28,031 bases of DNA, from positions 1 through 28,031 of the forward strand of contig JBMNOT010000007.1 of NCBI GenBank assembly GCA_050943225.1, written 5' to 3'. Below the pieces are notes generated by a model. The model was not told the origin of the DNA. It searched no databases and saw only the letters and a program-made list of their open reading frames with translations. Positions 1-7,940 of the stretch are shown in pieces (positions within the stretch are counted from its first letter, which is position 1; every line of letters starts with the position of its first letter). This DNA is from SZUA-584 sp050943225 (GTDB lineage Bacteria; Bacillota; Clostridia; Christensenellales; SZUA-584). The position numbers and the translations under genes were made by a program.

Positions 1-344
1 AACTCGGCATCCAGCGCCGCGCGGTCCACATTGTCGTCGTTGGTGTCGGAAGCGGCCTGGACAGCAAGCTCGCGCATACGCTGCAGTATGGCGTGGGTCT
101 CGGTCAGCGCACCTTCAGCCGTCTGCACGAGGGAGATCGCGTCGTTGCTGTTCTTGGCAGCCATGTTGAGACCGCGGATCTGGGCCCTCATCTTCTCGGA
201 TATCGCAAGGCCGGCAGCGTCGTCGCCCGCGCGGTTGATGCGATAGCCTGAGCTTAATTTCTCGGTCGACTTCGAAATGTTCGTGTTGTTGATAGAGTAC
301 TGGCGATGCGTATTCAACGCCATAATGTTGTTGTTAATTCTCAT
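1..344 (-). CDS. hag: Flagellin, N-terminal part (runs off left edge)
   Basis: Filament subunit of the flagellum, exported through the flagellar type III apparatus. Only the first 114 residues are in the window. The reverse strand reads MRINNNIMALNTHRQ, then KLSSGYRINRAGDDAAGLAI and, further on, LVQTAEGALTE, which is the conserved D0/D1 coiled-coil region of bacterial flagellins. The ATG at 344-342 is preceded by a GGAGG (complement of 354-358) with good spacing. The gene is monocistronic or the first of its unit in this direction and is divergent from fliF. A sigma-D promoter lies about 110 nt upstream of the start codon. The hypervariable middle and the C-terminus are outside the window. 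Confidence 0.96.
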   Translation of the reverse strand, partial: MRINNNIMALNTHRQYSINNTNISKSTEKLSSGYRINRAGDDAAGLAISEKMRAQIRGLNMAAKNSNDAISLVQTAEGALTETHAILQRMRELAVQAASDTNDDNVDRAALDAE

Positions 345-353
345 AACCTTTTT

Positions 354-385
354 CCTCCATGAATTTTTTTTATCAGCATCCTTGC
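354..385 (-). promoter_or_regulatory. Candidate CsrA-binding leader of the flagellin mRNA
   Basis: The leader RNA holds GCAAGGATGCTG (complement of 374-385). It contains the CsrA core CAAGGATG and folds as a 4-bp stem AGCA/TGCT with an AGGA loop, the form CsrA prefers. A second GGA lies in the Shine-Dalgarno stretch ATGGAGGA (complement of 353-360) about 20 nt downstream. In Bacillus subtilis, CsrA represses hag through two such sites, one over the ribosome-binding site. The function here is inferred; csrA and fliW are not in the window. Confidence 0.5.
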
Positions 386-404
386 TTTTGCTGGCTTTTG
401 CTGG
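385..404 (-). repeat. Two tandem 10-bp repeats in the flagellin leader
   Basis: CTTTTGCTGG occurs twice in direct succession (385-394 and 395-404 on the plus strand), so the leader RNA reads CCAGCAAAAG twice just upstream of the GGA hairpin. It may be simple slippage or part of leader structure. Confidence 0.6.
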
Positions 405-461
405 CCCGCTATCCTTCCTTTGGCGCCTTAATCGGAAGGACATTGAACCTGTTCACCCTAT

Positions 462-488
462 ATATCGGCAGTCAAAATCGGGACTTTA
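462..488 (-). promoter_or_regulatory. Sigma-D (sigma-28/FliA-type) promoter of the flagellin gene
   Basis: On the minus strand TAAA (488-485), exactly 15 nt, then GCCGATAT (469-462). This matches the Bacillus/Clostridium sigma-D consensus TAAA-N15-GCCGATAT at every position. Transcription would start near 455 and leave a leader of about 110 nt before the flagellin ATG. It implies late, sigma-D-dependent (FlgM-gated) expression of flagellin. Confidence 0.93.
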
Positions 489-541
489 GCGAAAAAAATA
501 AAAAAATGATTCACTTCGTGCAATTTGTTTATAAATAAGTC

Positions 542-577
542 GGACTCTCTTTGAGATAATGGACTCTCTTTGAGATA
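542..577. repeat. 17-bp perfect direct repeat upstream of fliF
   Basis: GGACTCTCTTTGAGATA occurs at 542-558 and again at 561-577, a period of 19 bp, so the two copies lie on nearly the same face of the helix. The pair sits 45 to 80 bp before the fliF start codon, in the divergent flagellin/fliF intergenic region. A TATAAA at 530-535 could be a sigma-A -10 box with a poor -35. If so, the repeats would lie at or just after the transcription start. A regulatory role is inferred. Confidence 0.7.
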
Positions 578-622
578 TATGCGCAATAATATCAAACAAT
601 TAATATATTGTAGGGATGTATT

Positions 623-2197
623 ATGGCGAACGCGTTGACGAAACTGCCGTCTAAGATTAGAGATTCTTTCGCAAAAATGAGCAAGGGCCAAAAGATACGA
701 CTAATCGTGCTGGCCGTTATCGTCATCGTCATCATATCAACCGTTTCGGTATTTCTGAATCAAAAAAACTATACGGTACTGTATAGCGGCATGGACGCGT
801 CGGAAGCCGGCGAGGTGCTGTCTGTCCTTAAAGAGATGGGCGTGGATGCCAAAGCGCAGGGCACGGGTACCATTCTGGTGGAGGAAAGCCGGGCGGACGC
901 TGTCCGTATGGAGCTGGCAGCCCAGGGCTATCCCAGCACCGGCATCAGTTATGATATCTTCCAGAACGCTTCCGGCCTCGGCGTCACCGAGATGGAGAAG
1001 CAGACTTATTATAAATTCCAGCTGGAAGAGAATTTGCGCAGAACCATCAATAAGATGGAAAAGATTAAGGATTCGGTGGTGACGCTGGACCTCGGCGAAA
1101 ACAGCTCATATGTGCTGTCGGAAAACAAGTCGCCGGCCACGGCTTCGGTGTTTGTGACGCTCAAGGACGAGAAGTCCAAGCTGGACAGCAGCGAGGTAAA
1201 AGCCATCGCCGAGCTGGTGGCGGGCAGCGTATCCGGCATGAGCCCGGACGACGTGCGCATCGTCGATTCCCAGGCGAACCTCTATAACGCGGGGGGCGAT
1301 GAGGATGGGGTGACCACCGTCAATACGCAGATGGGGCTGCAGGCCAGCGTCCAGCAGCAGCTACAGGAACAGATCACCAATCTGCTGGCCCCGGTGTTTG
1401 GCGAGGATAACGTGCTCGCCCAGGTGAACGTGAAGCTCAACTTCGACGACACCGTCACGGAGACGGTGGAGTTTGAGCCGCCGGCCGACGGGACTGAAGG
1501 ATTGGCAGTAAGCATGAAGGAGCTGGTGGAGGCCATCAGCAGCGACCAGCAGGGCTCTGTGGCGGGCATCGACGCGAACGGCGCGGCGTCGGAATACCTT
1601 TCGGCTCTGGAAGGCGACGACGGCGCCACTTACTATAATATATCGCGCGAGGCCAACTACGAGCTGAACCAAACCAAGAAGCAGATCAAAGAGGCCAAGG
1701 GCAAAATCGAGGATCTTTCGGTGTCCGTGGCGCTCAACGCCAACAGCGAAGCGGCCGACTATGCCGAGGAAGCCCGGCAGCTGGTGGCCGGAGCCATCGG
1801 CGTGGATGAAGAGCGCGTGACTGTGCAAGTACTGCCATTCCGGGAGAAGACCGAGAGCAGCGAAGTGGCCGAAGCGATGGAGACGCAGCAGGAGATGCTT
1901 AGCAGCATGGAGAGAGCTGCCACGATGCGCCTTGTCATCATCGCGGCGACGGCGCTGGTGGTGCTGATCATACTGTTTATGATGGTGCGCATGTTCGTGA
2001 AGAAGCCGGAGACTGTCCCCAGTATGGAATATGTGGCGGACGAGGTCATTATACCGGGCGCGCCGGTGCAGGAGGAGGAACTGACTCTTGATGACCTGGA
2101 AGCCGAGGACAGCAAGATGGCCATATTGGAGGATTACATCAACAAGAACCCTGAGTCAGTGGCAAACCTGCTGAGAAACTGGCTTAACGAAGAATAG
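623..2197 (+). CDS. fliF: Flagellar MS-ring protein FliF
   Basis: Builds the MS ring in the cytoplasmic membrane, the base on which rotor and export gate assemble. The 524-residue protein has the expected layout: membrane helix at about 26-44, secretin-like ring-building motifs (for example KNYTVLYSGMDASEAGEV and the MEKQTYYKFQLEENLRRTI stretch), a variable middle, a second membrane helix at about 436-457, and a short acidic cytoplasmic tail ending in DYINKNPESVANLLRNWL, the FliG-binding peptide. The start codon has only a weak Shine-Dalgarno (AGGGAT, 612-617). It is the first gene of the operon; fliG follows 14 bp later. flgB, flgC and fliE, which usually precede it, are not present. Confidence 0.97.
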   Translation: MANALTKLPSKIRDSFAKMSKGQKIRLIVLAVIVIVIISTVSVFLNQKNYTVLYSGMDASEAGEVLSVLKEMGVDAKAQGTGTILVEESRADAVRMELAAQGYPSTGISYDIFQNASGLGVTEMEKQTYYKFQLEENLRRTINKMEKIKDSVVTLDLGENSSYVLSENKSPATASVFVTLKDEKSKLDSSEVKAIAELVAGSVSGMSPDDVRIVDSQANLYNAGGDEDGVTTVNTQMGLQASVQQQLQEQITNLLAPVFGEDNVLAQVNVKLNFDDTVTETVEFEPPADGTEGLAVSMKELVEAISSDQQGSVAGIDANGAASEYLSALEGDDGATYYNISREANYELNQTKKQIKEAKGKIEDLSVSVALNANSEAADYAEEARQLVAGAIGVDEERVTVQVLPFREKTESSEVAEAMETQQEMLSSMERAATMRLVIIAATALVVLIILFMMVRMFVKKPETVPSMEYVADEVIIPGAPVQEEELTLDDLEAEDSKMAILEDYINKNPESVANLLRNWLNEE

Positions 2198-2211
2198 CGG
2201 AGAGGGTACTT

Positions 2212-3219
2212 ATGGCACGCGAGAAGATGTCGACAAAAGAAAAAGCAGCCGTTCTGATGATCACGATAGGCAAAGAACGGGCCGCCAAAATATACAAGTA
2301 TTTGTCGGAAGAGGAGATCGAGCAGCTGACGTTCGCCATCACCACGATGCGGCGCGTGGAGCCGGAGATCAAGGAATCCGTGGTGGACGAGTTTTTCCAG
2401 ATGTGCATCGCCCGTAAATACATCTCGGAAGGCGGCATTGACTACGCGCGCGAGATACTCTCCAAGGCGTTCGGCGAGGAAAAGACCAACGAACTGATCA
2501 TGAAGCTGTCTTCCTCGCTGCGCGTCAAGCCTTTCGACTTTATCCGCAAGGCAGACTCCACGCAGGTGCTCAACTTTATTCAGAACGAGCATCCGCAGAC
2601 CATTGCGCTGATACTCTCTTATCTGGAGCCGCGCTATTCCGCGCAGATACTTTCTAACCTGCCGCTGGAGAAGCAGCTCAGCGTCATCGCCCGCATTGCC
2701 AACATGGGCGTGACGTCGCCCGAGTATATCAAGGAGACGGAACGCATTCTCGAAAGGAAGCTCTCCACTTTGAGCTTCGGCGACAGGTCGGTGACGGGTG
2801 GTATCGACAGCGTGGTGAGCATACTTAACAGCGTGGACCGCGGCACCGAGCGCCATCTGCTGGAAGCGCTGGAGGAAACGGACGCGGAGCTGGTGGAAGA
2901 AATCCGCAAGCGCATGTTCGTATTCGAGGATATCGTGAAGCTGAGCAACCAGGCGATCCAGCGCGTGCTGAAGGAGATCGACAACCGCGACCTGGCCGTG
3001 GCGCTGAAGGGGTCTTCAGAGGAGGTGGCGGAGGTTATCTACAGGAATATTTCCAGTCGCCTGCAGGAGATGATCAAGGAAGATATCCAATACATGGGTC
3101 CGGTGCGCGTCAGAGACGTGGAAGAGGCCCAGCAGAAGATCGTCAACGTCATCCGGCAGCTGGACGACGCCGGAGAGATTATTGTATCGCGTGGTTCGGA
3201 GGACGAGATTATTGTTTAA
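2212..3219 (+). CDS. fliG: Flagellar motor switch protein FliG
   Basis: Rotor protein that links the FliF ring to FliM and takes torque from the MotA/MotB stators. The length of 335 residues is normal. The middle-domain EHPQ motif is at about 126-129 in QNEHPQTIALILSYL, the MFVFEDI hinge is at about 235-241, and the C-terminal charged torque helix region follows (KEIDNRDLAVALKG). A GGAGAGG Shine-Dalgarno (2199-2205) lies 6 nt before the ATG. It starts 14 bp after fliF and overlaps the start of fliH by 8 bp under the start chosen for fliH. Confidence 0.97.
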   Translation: MAREKMSTKEKAAVLMITIGKERAAKIYKYLSEEEIEQLTFAITTMRRVEPEIKESVVDEFFQMCIARKYISEGGIDYAREILSKAFGEEKTNELIMKLSSSLRVKPFDFIRKADSTQVLNFIQNEHPQTIALILSYLEPRYSAQILSNLPLEKQLSVIARIANMGVTSPEYIKETERILERKLSTLSFGDRSVTGGIDSVVSILNSVDRGTERHLLEALEETDAELVEEIRKRMFVFEDIVKLSNQAIQRVLKEIDNRDLAVALKGSSEEVAEVIYRNISSRLQEMIKEDIQYMGPVRVRDVEEAQQKIVNVIRQLDDAGEIIVSRGSEDEIIV

Positions 3220-3949
3220 GATCGACAAGTCGATGGTCGACAACATGAATCAGAACAGGTCGTTCATCGTGATCACGCACAAGGAGACGCACAGGGACAC
3301 CGCGCCGGAGATATCCGCAGGCGGGCCGGAGCTGCTGGAAAAGGACGAGCAGCTGCCGCAGGCGCTGCGCGACAGGGCGCGCGAACTGATGCAGAGCGCG
3401 CAGAAGCGGGCACAGCAGACCATACAGGCTGCGACAGCCCGTGCGGAAGAGATTAAGGCACAGGCGAAAAAAGAAGGCTACGACGCCGGCATGAAGCTGG
3501 CGGATAGCAAGATTGCCGAGATGGAGGCAGCGCTCAGCGCGCAGACGCGAAAGCTCCTCGAAGAGGTAACGGCTTACCGGAACGAGCTTTATGACGCGCT
3601 GCAGGACAGCGTGCTGAACCTGGCGATGGACATAGCGGAAAAAATCCTCAACGTTGAGCTGCAGAGAGACGACAAGGTATACATGGAGATCGCCAAAAAG
3701 GCGGTGGCAGGGCTCAAGCAGGCGGACGATTTCACGCTGCGCGTGAGCCGCGGAGAGTTTGACAAATACTTCAGGGACGGCGGAGCCTGGCTGCGCGAGG
3801 CGACGGGCTGCGGGGAGTTTGAAGCGGTGTGCGACCCCAATTTGGAGCCGGGCAGTCTGGTTCTCGAATCTGACGAGGAGATTATAAACGCCAGCGTGGC
3901 TGTCCAGCTGGAGAAGACCCGCCAGTATCTTGAGGAGCAGGTGGAGTAG
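3212..3949 (+). CDS. fliH: Flagellar export ATPase regulator FliH
   Basis: Stator-like partner of the export ATPase FliI, bridging it to the C-ring. The protein is about 245 residues with a long Ala/Glu/Gln-rich helical stretch (ELMQSAQKRAQQTIQAA) and a C-terminal FliH/V-type ATPase subunit E-like domain (LNLAMDIAEKILNVEL, LEPGSLVLESD). I choose the TTG at 3212 because GGAGGA (3198-3203) lies 8 nt upstream. An in-frame TTG at 3182 would overlap fliG further without a good ribosome site, and ATG codons at 3233 and 3245 are possible later starts. The position between fliG and fliI is canonical. Confidence 0.9.
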   Translation: MFKIDKSMVDNMNQNRSFIVITHKETHRDTAPEISAGGPELLEKDEQLPQALRDRARELMQSAQKRAQQTIQAATARAEEIKAQAKKEGYDAGMKLADSKIAEMEAALSAQTRKLLEEVTAYRNELYDALQDSVLNLAMDIAEKILNVELQRDDKVYMEIAKKAVAGLKQADDFTLRVSRGEFDKYFRDGGAWLREATGCGEFEAVCDPNLEPGSLVLESDEEIINASVAVQLEKTRQYLEEQVE

Positions 3950-3952
3950 CAT

Positions 3953-5281
3953 ATGGCTGTTTTCGCCAATGCGGAGCGCTACCGTAAAGCGCTGAAGGAC
4001 AAAGAGTTCTATGAATTCGGCGGCCGCATCAGCCAGGTGTACGGCCTGACGGTGGAGGCGGTGGGGTTGCCCTGCAAGATGGGCGACATCTGCCGCATCT
4101 ATACGGACAGCAAAGATAATTACGTGCTGGCCGAAGTGGTGGGCTTCAAGGAGAAAAAAGTGCTGCTGATGCCCTTCGGCGACCTCGGCGGCGTGGGGCA
4201 CAACAGCTTTGTGGTGTCGGACAACCGGTCGCTGAACGTGCCGGTGGACCGCGGGTTCTGCGGGCGTGTGCTGGACGGGCTGGGCAACCCGATGGACGGA
4301 CTGGGCCCGGTGAAGCCGGAAGCTTACTATCCCATCATGAACAACCCGCCCAACCCGATGGAGCGCCGCCGCATCACCGAGCAGCTCACGCTGGGCGTCA
4401 AGGCTATTGATGCGATGCTGACGCTGGGCAAAGGCCAAAGGGTGGGCATATTTGCCGGCAGCGGCGTGGGCAAGAGCACATTGCTCGGCATGATCGCGCG
4501 AAACACCATGGCGGATATCAACGTGATCGTGCTGATTGGCGAGAGGGGCCGCGAGGTGAAGGACTTCCTCGAAAAGGACCTCCAGGAGGAAGGGCTCAAG
4601 CGCTCGGTGCTCATTGTGGCGACTTCGGACCAGCCGGCGCTAGTGCGCCTCAAGTCCGCGATGGTAGGCACCGCGATGGCGGAATACTTCCGCGACCAGG
4701 GCATGAACGTGATGCTGATGATGGACTCGCTGACGCGATTTGCGATGGCGCAGCGCGAGATCGGCATGGCAGTGGGCGAACCGCCGGTGTCCAGAGGCTT
4801 TCCGCCTTCGGTGTACGCGATACTGCCCAAGCTGCTGGAGCGTGCGGGCATGTGCAGCAAAGGCTCCATCACCGGCCTGTACACAGTGCTGGTGGAAGGC
4901 GACGACATGGACGAGCCCATCGCGGATACGGTGCGCGGCATACTGGACGGGCATATTGTGCTTTCGCGCAAGCTGGCGAACAGCAACCACTACCCGGCCA
5001 TCGACGTGCTGCAGAGCGTCAGCCGTCTGATGCCCGATGTGATGCCGGAGGAGTACCTGACCAAAGTCTCGTACATCCGGACAGTCATGTCCACCTACCG
5101 GGACGCGCAGGACCTGATCTCTATCGGGGCATACAAGGCGGGCACCAACAAGAATATCGACGAGGCCATAGAGCAGATTGACAGCATCAACGCGCTGCTT
5201 AAACAGCAGGTGGGCGAACGGTTTACGTTTGAAGAAACGATGGAGCTGGTCTCCCAAATCTATGACAGGCGAAGCGTATGA
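3953..5281 (+). CDS. fliI: Flagellum-specific export ATPase FliI
   Basis: Hexameric ATPase that energises unloading of export cargo at the flagellar type III gate. It has 442 residues, with a beta-barrel N-terminal domain and a RecA-like ATPase core. The Walker A motif GSGVGKST is at about 169-176 (Lys174), Walker B VMLMMDS at about 253-259 (Asp258), and the GERGREV motif sits between them. MGDICRI and EPPVSRGFPPSVYAILPKLL are typical of FliI rather than of the F1 beta subunit. The start is 3 bp after the fliH stop, and the stop overlaps the fliJ start (ATGA at 5278-5281). Confidence 0.97.
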   Translation: MAVFANAERYRKALKDKEFYEFGGRISQVYGLTVEAVGLPCKMGDICRIYTDSKDNYVLAEVVGFKEKKVLLMPFGDLGGVGHNSFVVSDNRSLNVPVDRGFCGRVLDGLGNPMDGLGPVKPEAYYPIMNNPPNPMERRRITEQLTLGVKAIDAMLTLGKGQRVGIFAGSGVGKSTLLGMIARNTMADINVIVLIGERGREVKDFLEKDLQEEGLKRSVLIVATSDQPALVRLKSAMVGTAMAEYFRDQGMNVMLMMDSLTRFAMAQREIGMAVGEPPVSRGFPPSVYAILPKLLERAGMCSKGSITGLYTVLVEGDDMDEPIADTVRGILDGHIVLSRKLANSNHYPAIDVLQSVSRLMPDVMPEEYLTKVSYIRTVMSTYRDAQDLISIGAYKAGTNKNIDEAIEQIDSINALLKQQVGERFTFEETMELVSQIYDRRSV

Positions 5282-5721
5282 AAAAGTTTGTGTTTACATT
5301 GCAGGCATGGTATGACATGCAGCTGGGGCTGGAGAAACAGCACAAGCTGGAGCTTAAAAACATAGAGGCCGAACTGGCAAAAAAGCAGAACGAACTGCTC
5401 CGGCTGGAGAGAAGTTTTGATAAGGCCAACGGCGAATACTGCAGCGCCGTGTCCAAAGGCATAGGGGCGTCCCGCATGAAGGATTACGGGCAGTATTTCG
5501 ACAGCTTAAAGGCGGCGATGGCGGTGGTACATATGGATATCAACCGCCTGGAGAAGGAGAAAGATCTGTGCCTACAGAAGCTGGTGAACACGCGCCGGGA
5601 GCTGAAGCTGCTGGACAAGCTGCGGGAATCGCAGTACGCCGAGTACATGGAGAACGTCAAAAAACAGCAGGACAAGTGTGTGGACGACCTGGTCTCGTAC
5701 AGCGTGAACGCGTCATTGTGA
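5278..5721 (+). CDS. fliJ: Flagellar export chaperone FliJ
   Basis: Small coiled-coil component of the export ATPase complex, the counterpart of the F-ATPase gamma stalk. It has 147 residues, almost entirely charged heptad-type sequence (for example KQHKLELKNIEAELAKKQNEL and INRLEKEKDLCLQKL). The opening KKFVFTLQAWYDMQLGLE resembles the FliJ start FxxRLQxvLdlke. The ATGA overlap with fliI points to translational coupling. Identity rests on position, length and coiled-coil character, because FliJ sequences are poorly conserved. Confidence 0.9.
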   Translation: MKKFVFTLQAWYDMQLGLEKQHKLELKNIEAELAKKQNELLRLERSFDKANGEYCSAVSKGIGASRMKDYGQYFDSLKAAMAVVHMDINRLEKEKDLCLQKLVNTRRELKLLDKLRESQYAEYMENVKKQQDKCVDDLVSYSVNASL

Positions 5722-5748
5722 TGACGTTATAAAGATTAAGGAAAAGAT

Positions 5749-6423
5749 ATGCAGGCAGAGAAACAGAGGACACAACAGAATACCAATACAGCGGCAGCAA
5801 AGCCGGGTGCAGCGATAAAGCTGACTCAGGCGGGCAAGGCGGCATCGCCCCAGCCCCAAAAGTCAAAAAAGAAGATTTCTGCCGGTGCGGTGCTGGCGAT
5901 ATTTCTGCTTGTGGTCATCATCGCGGCGGGGGTACTGGTATACCTGAACGTGGGCGGTCTGCGGCAGAAGCTGGTGACTTTTTTGCAGGCAGGCCTGGCG
6001 GTGGAAGGAGAGACCGAGGCGATCACCGCAGCCGAACTGGAGCAAAAGCAGAAGGAGCTGGACGACAGAGCTGCGGAGCTGGATGCACAGGCGGACAGGC
6101 TGAGGAAAAAATCCAAAGAGCTCAGCGATAAGGAAAAAGAGCTGAAGGACTGGGATGCGGAGCTGAAGGACCGGGAAGAGGCGTTGGCCAGTGCGGAAAC
6201 TAGCGTGCAGCAGGCGCAGGTGGCGCAAAACGACCTTGAGGCGACGGCCAAGATATTTGCGGCGATGGATTCCAAGGTTGCGGCCACGGCGATATCCGGC
6301 CTTGACTCTGTGGACGACATGGTGGCGCTGCTGCTCAAAATACCCAGCAATAAGGCGGCGGATATCGTGAGCAACATGGAGGCCAAGCTGGCGACAAAGG
6401 TTTTGTCAGAAATGATGAAATAG
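5749..6423 (+). CDS. ylxF: YlxF/MotE-like flagellar membrane protein
   Basis: It has 224 residues: a Gln/Ala/Lys-rich cytoplasmic N-terminus, one membrane helix at about 44-66, a long extracytoplasmic coiled coil at about 94-158 (KQKELDDRAAELDAQADRL and following), and a C-terminal MgtE-N-like helical domain (KIFAAMDSKVAATAISGL, LLKIPSNKAADIVSNME). This layout is that of YlxF in Bacillus and of MotE, a chaperone for the stator-associated MotC in alphaproteobacteria. It sits between fliJ and fliK exactly as ylxF does in Bacillus. A role in stator or basal-body stabilisation is inferred. Confidence 0.85.
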   Translation: MQAEKQRTQQNTNTAAAKPGAAIKLTQAGKAASPQPQKSKKKISAGAVLAIFLLVVIIAAGVLVYLNVGGLRQKLVTFLQAGLAVEGETEAITAAELEQKQKELDDRAAELDAQADRLRKKSKELSDKEKELKDWDAELKDREEALASAETSVQQAQVAQNDLEATAKIFAAMDSKVAATAISGLDSVDDMVALLLKIPSNKAADIVSNMEAKLATKVLSEMMK

Positions 6424-6467
6424 ACCACTCAAAAGGAGAATCTCTACGGAAAGGAAGGGATGCGCTA

Positions 6468-7925
6468 TTGAGAAACAGTAATGCGGCGGTAGGCATGGAA
6501 ATGCCCGGGCATGCGGCGCCAGGCGTAAAAGGCGTCCGGACGGTTGGCGTGCTCAAGGGCGGCCGAAACGCAGCGCAGGCGGTGATCAGCGATTTCAAAA
6601 AGAAGCTGGACAGCCTGTCGGCAGCGGGACAGCCGGTTACGGCGCAGCCGGGCATGCTTCCGGACGGTATCGCCGTGGCCGCGGGCACCGCGGGGCAGGA
6701 GCCGCTGCAGATGGGGGTTGGCATTCTCGAAGGATTCGGATTGCCGGATGGTCAGACGGACATAAGCGCCGCTTCTGCAGATGCAGCCTCAGCAGCAACT
6801 ATGAGTGAACAGGCGGCGAAGGCGGCAAGGCAGGCGCAGACGTCCGGACAATTTGCAAGGATGCTTGAACAAGAACAGCCGGGCACAACGGCAGCGGATA
6901 TGCCGCAGCAGCTGGATGCCGGCGCTGGAGAGTATTCGGGCTCCCTCGAGAGTACCAGCAGGATCGCAGCGGACGCGAATGCGTCGATGAGCGGCGACGA
7001 AACGGCGATGCGGCAGCTGCAATCCAAGCTGGCAGCCGTGGCGCAGCCTGAGGCGCAGACCGGAGCGGAAACGGCTTCGGTGCATCCTGGGGCGCAGCCT
7101 GAAACGGCGGCCGCGGCGCAGACGCAGGTGCGGCCTGAGCCGCAGGCAGCTGCGGCACAGACTGAAGCATCGGCGGCCGCGATGCAACCGGAAGCGCAGG
7201 CGGCCACGACGCAGCCTGAAGCACCGGCAGCCGCTGCGCAACCGGAGGTACCGGCCGATACGGCACAGCCCGCGGCGCAGGCGGCAGCCGGCAGCGTAAC
7301 AGCCGAAAGGCCGGCGGTTACAGAGCCGCAGGCGGCGGAAGACAGCATACAGAAGCAGCCCGCAGCTAAGACGACCCCGGCACCTACGGCGATGGTAAGC
7401 GCGGACAGAGCGGCAGCTCCGCAGACCGATGCGGCGGTCCAGGCCGAAGCCGCGGCGGATACGGGTTCGGCGCAGCCGGCAGAATCCGCTTTTGTGCGGG
7501 ATAATGTCATCCGCATTGTGGACAGAGCGAGCGCCCATGCCCGGGAAGGCCGGTATGAGTTTGACGTGGAGTTAAAGCCCGAATTTCTGGGCAAGGTCAG
7601 CATCCGCCTGACGATGCAGGACGGAGAAATCCGGATGCAGATACGGGCGGAGGACCCGGCGGTCAGGGGGATGTTCTCCGACCAGGCCAATGCGCTGGTC
7701 AGCGCCATGAAGGAAAAGGGCATCGTCCTTTCCGGCGTGGACATAACGCAGCAGGACCCGATAATGGCCGGCCGTGAGGCGTTTTCCCAGTCCGGAAACG
7801 GCGGCAGCCAAAGACGGGAAAGCCAGACCGGCTGGATAACGGACCGATACGGCAGCGAGGCGTTTGAGACGTTGACGCCGGTCCCGGAGCTGCTGGGGGG
7901 CAGCTCGGTCGAGTATCTGGCATAG
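6468..7925 (+). CDS. fliK: Flagellar hook-length control protein FliK
   Basis: Secreted molecular ruler that sets hook length and triggers the export substrate switch. It has 485 residues. The N-terminal region is low in complexity, and residues about 190-340 are dominated by Ala, Gln, Pro and Glu in degenerate repeats such as AAAAQTEA and AQPEVPAD. The C-terminal Flg_hook domain (about 345-425) carries the signature LKPEFLGKVSIRL and EDPAVRGMF. The start is a TTG at 6468 behind AGGAAGGG (6452-6459). The coding region is bounded by ylxF and flgD as in other Firmicutes. Confidence 0.92.
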   Translation: MRNSNAAVGMEMPGHAAPGVKGVRTVGVLKGGRNAAQAVISDFKKKLDSLSAAGQPVTAQPGMLPDGIAVAAGTAGQEPLQMGVGILEGFGLPDGQTDISAASADAASAATMSEQAAKAARQAQTSGQFARMLEQEQPGTTAADMPQQLDAGAGEYSGSLESTSRIAADANASMSGDETAMRQLQSKLAAVAQPEAQTGAETASVHPGAQPETAAAAQTQVRPEPQAAAAQTEASAAAMQPEAQAATTQPEAPAAAAQPEVPADTAQPAAQAAAGSVTAERPAVTEPQAAEDSIQKQPAAKTTPAPTAMVSADRAAAPQTDAAVQAEAAADTGSAQPAESAFVRDNVIRIVDRASAHAREGRYEFDVELKPEFLGKVSIRLTMQDGEIRMQIRAEDPAVRGMFSDQANALVSAMKEKGIVLSGVDITQQDPIMAGREAFSQSGNGGSQRRESQTGWITDRYGSEAFETLTPVPELLGGSSVEYLA

Positions 7926-7940
7926 GGGGAAGGAGAGATT

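Noticed and set aside
542..577. Short CRISPR-like array upstream of fliF
   Set aside because: Only two copies with 2 bp between them; no spacers and no cas genes.
3209..4438. 409-codon open frame antisense to fliH/fliI
   Set aside because: Shadow of two well-identified genes; the His/Arg/Leu-rich translation matches no family and no ribosome site supports it.
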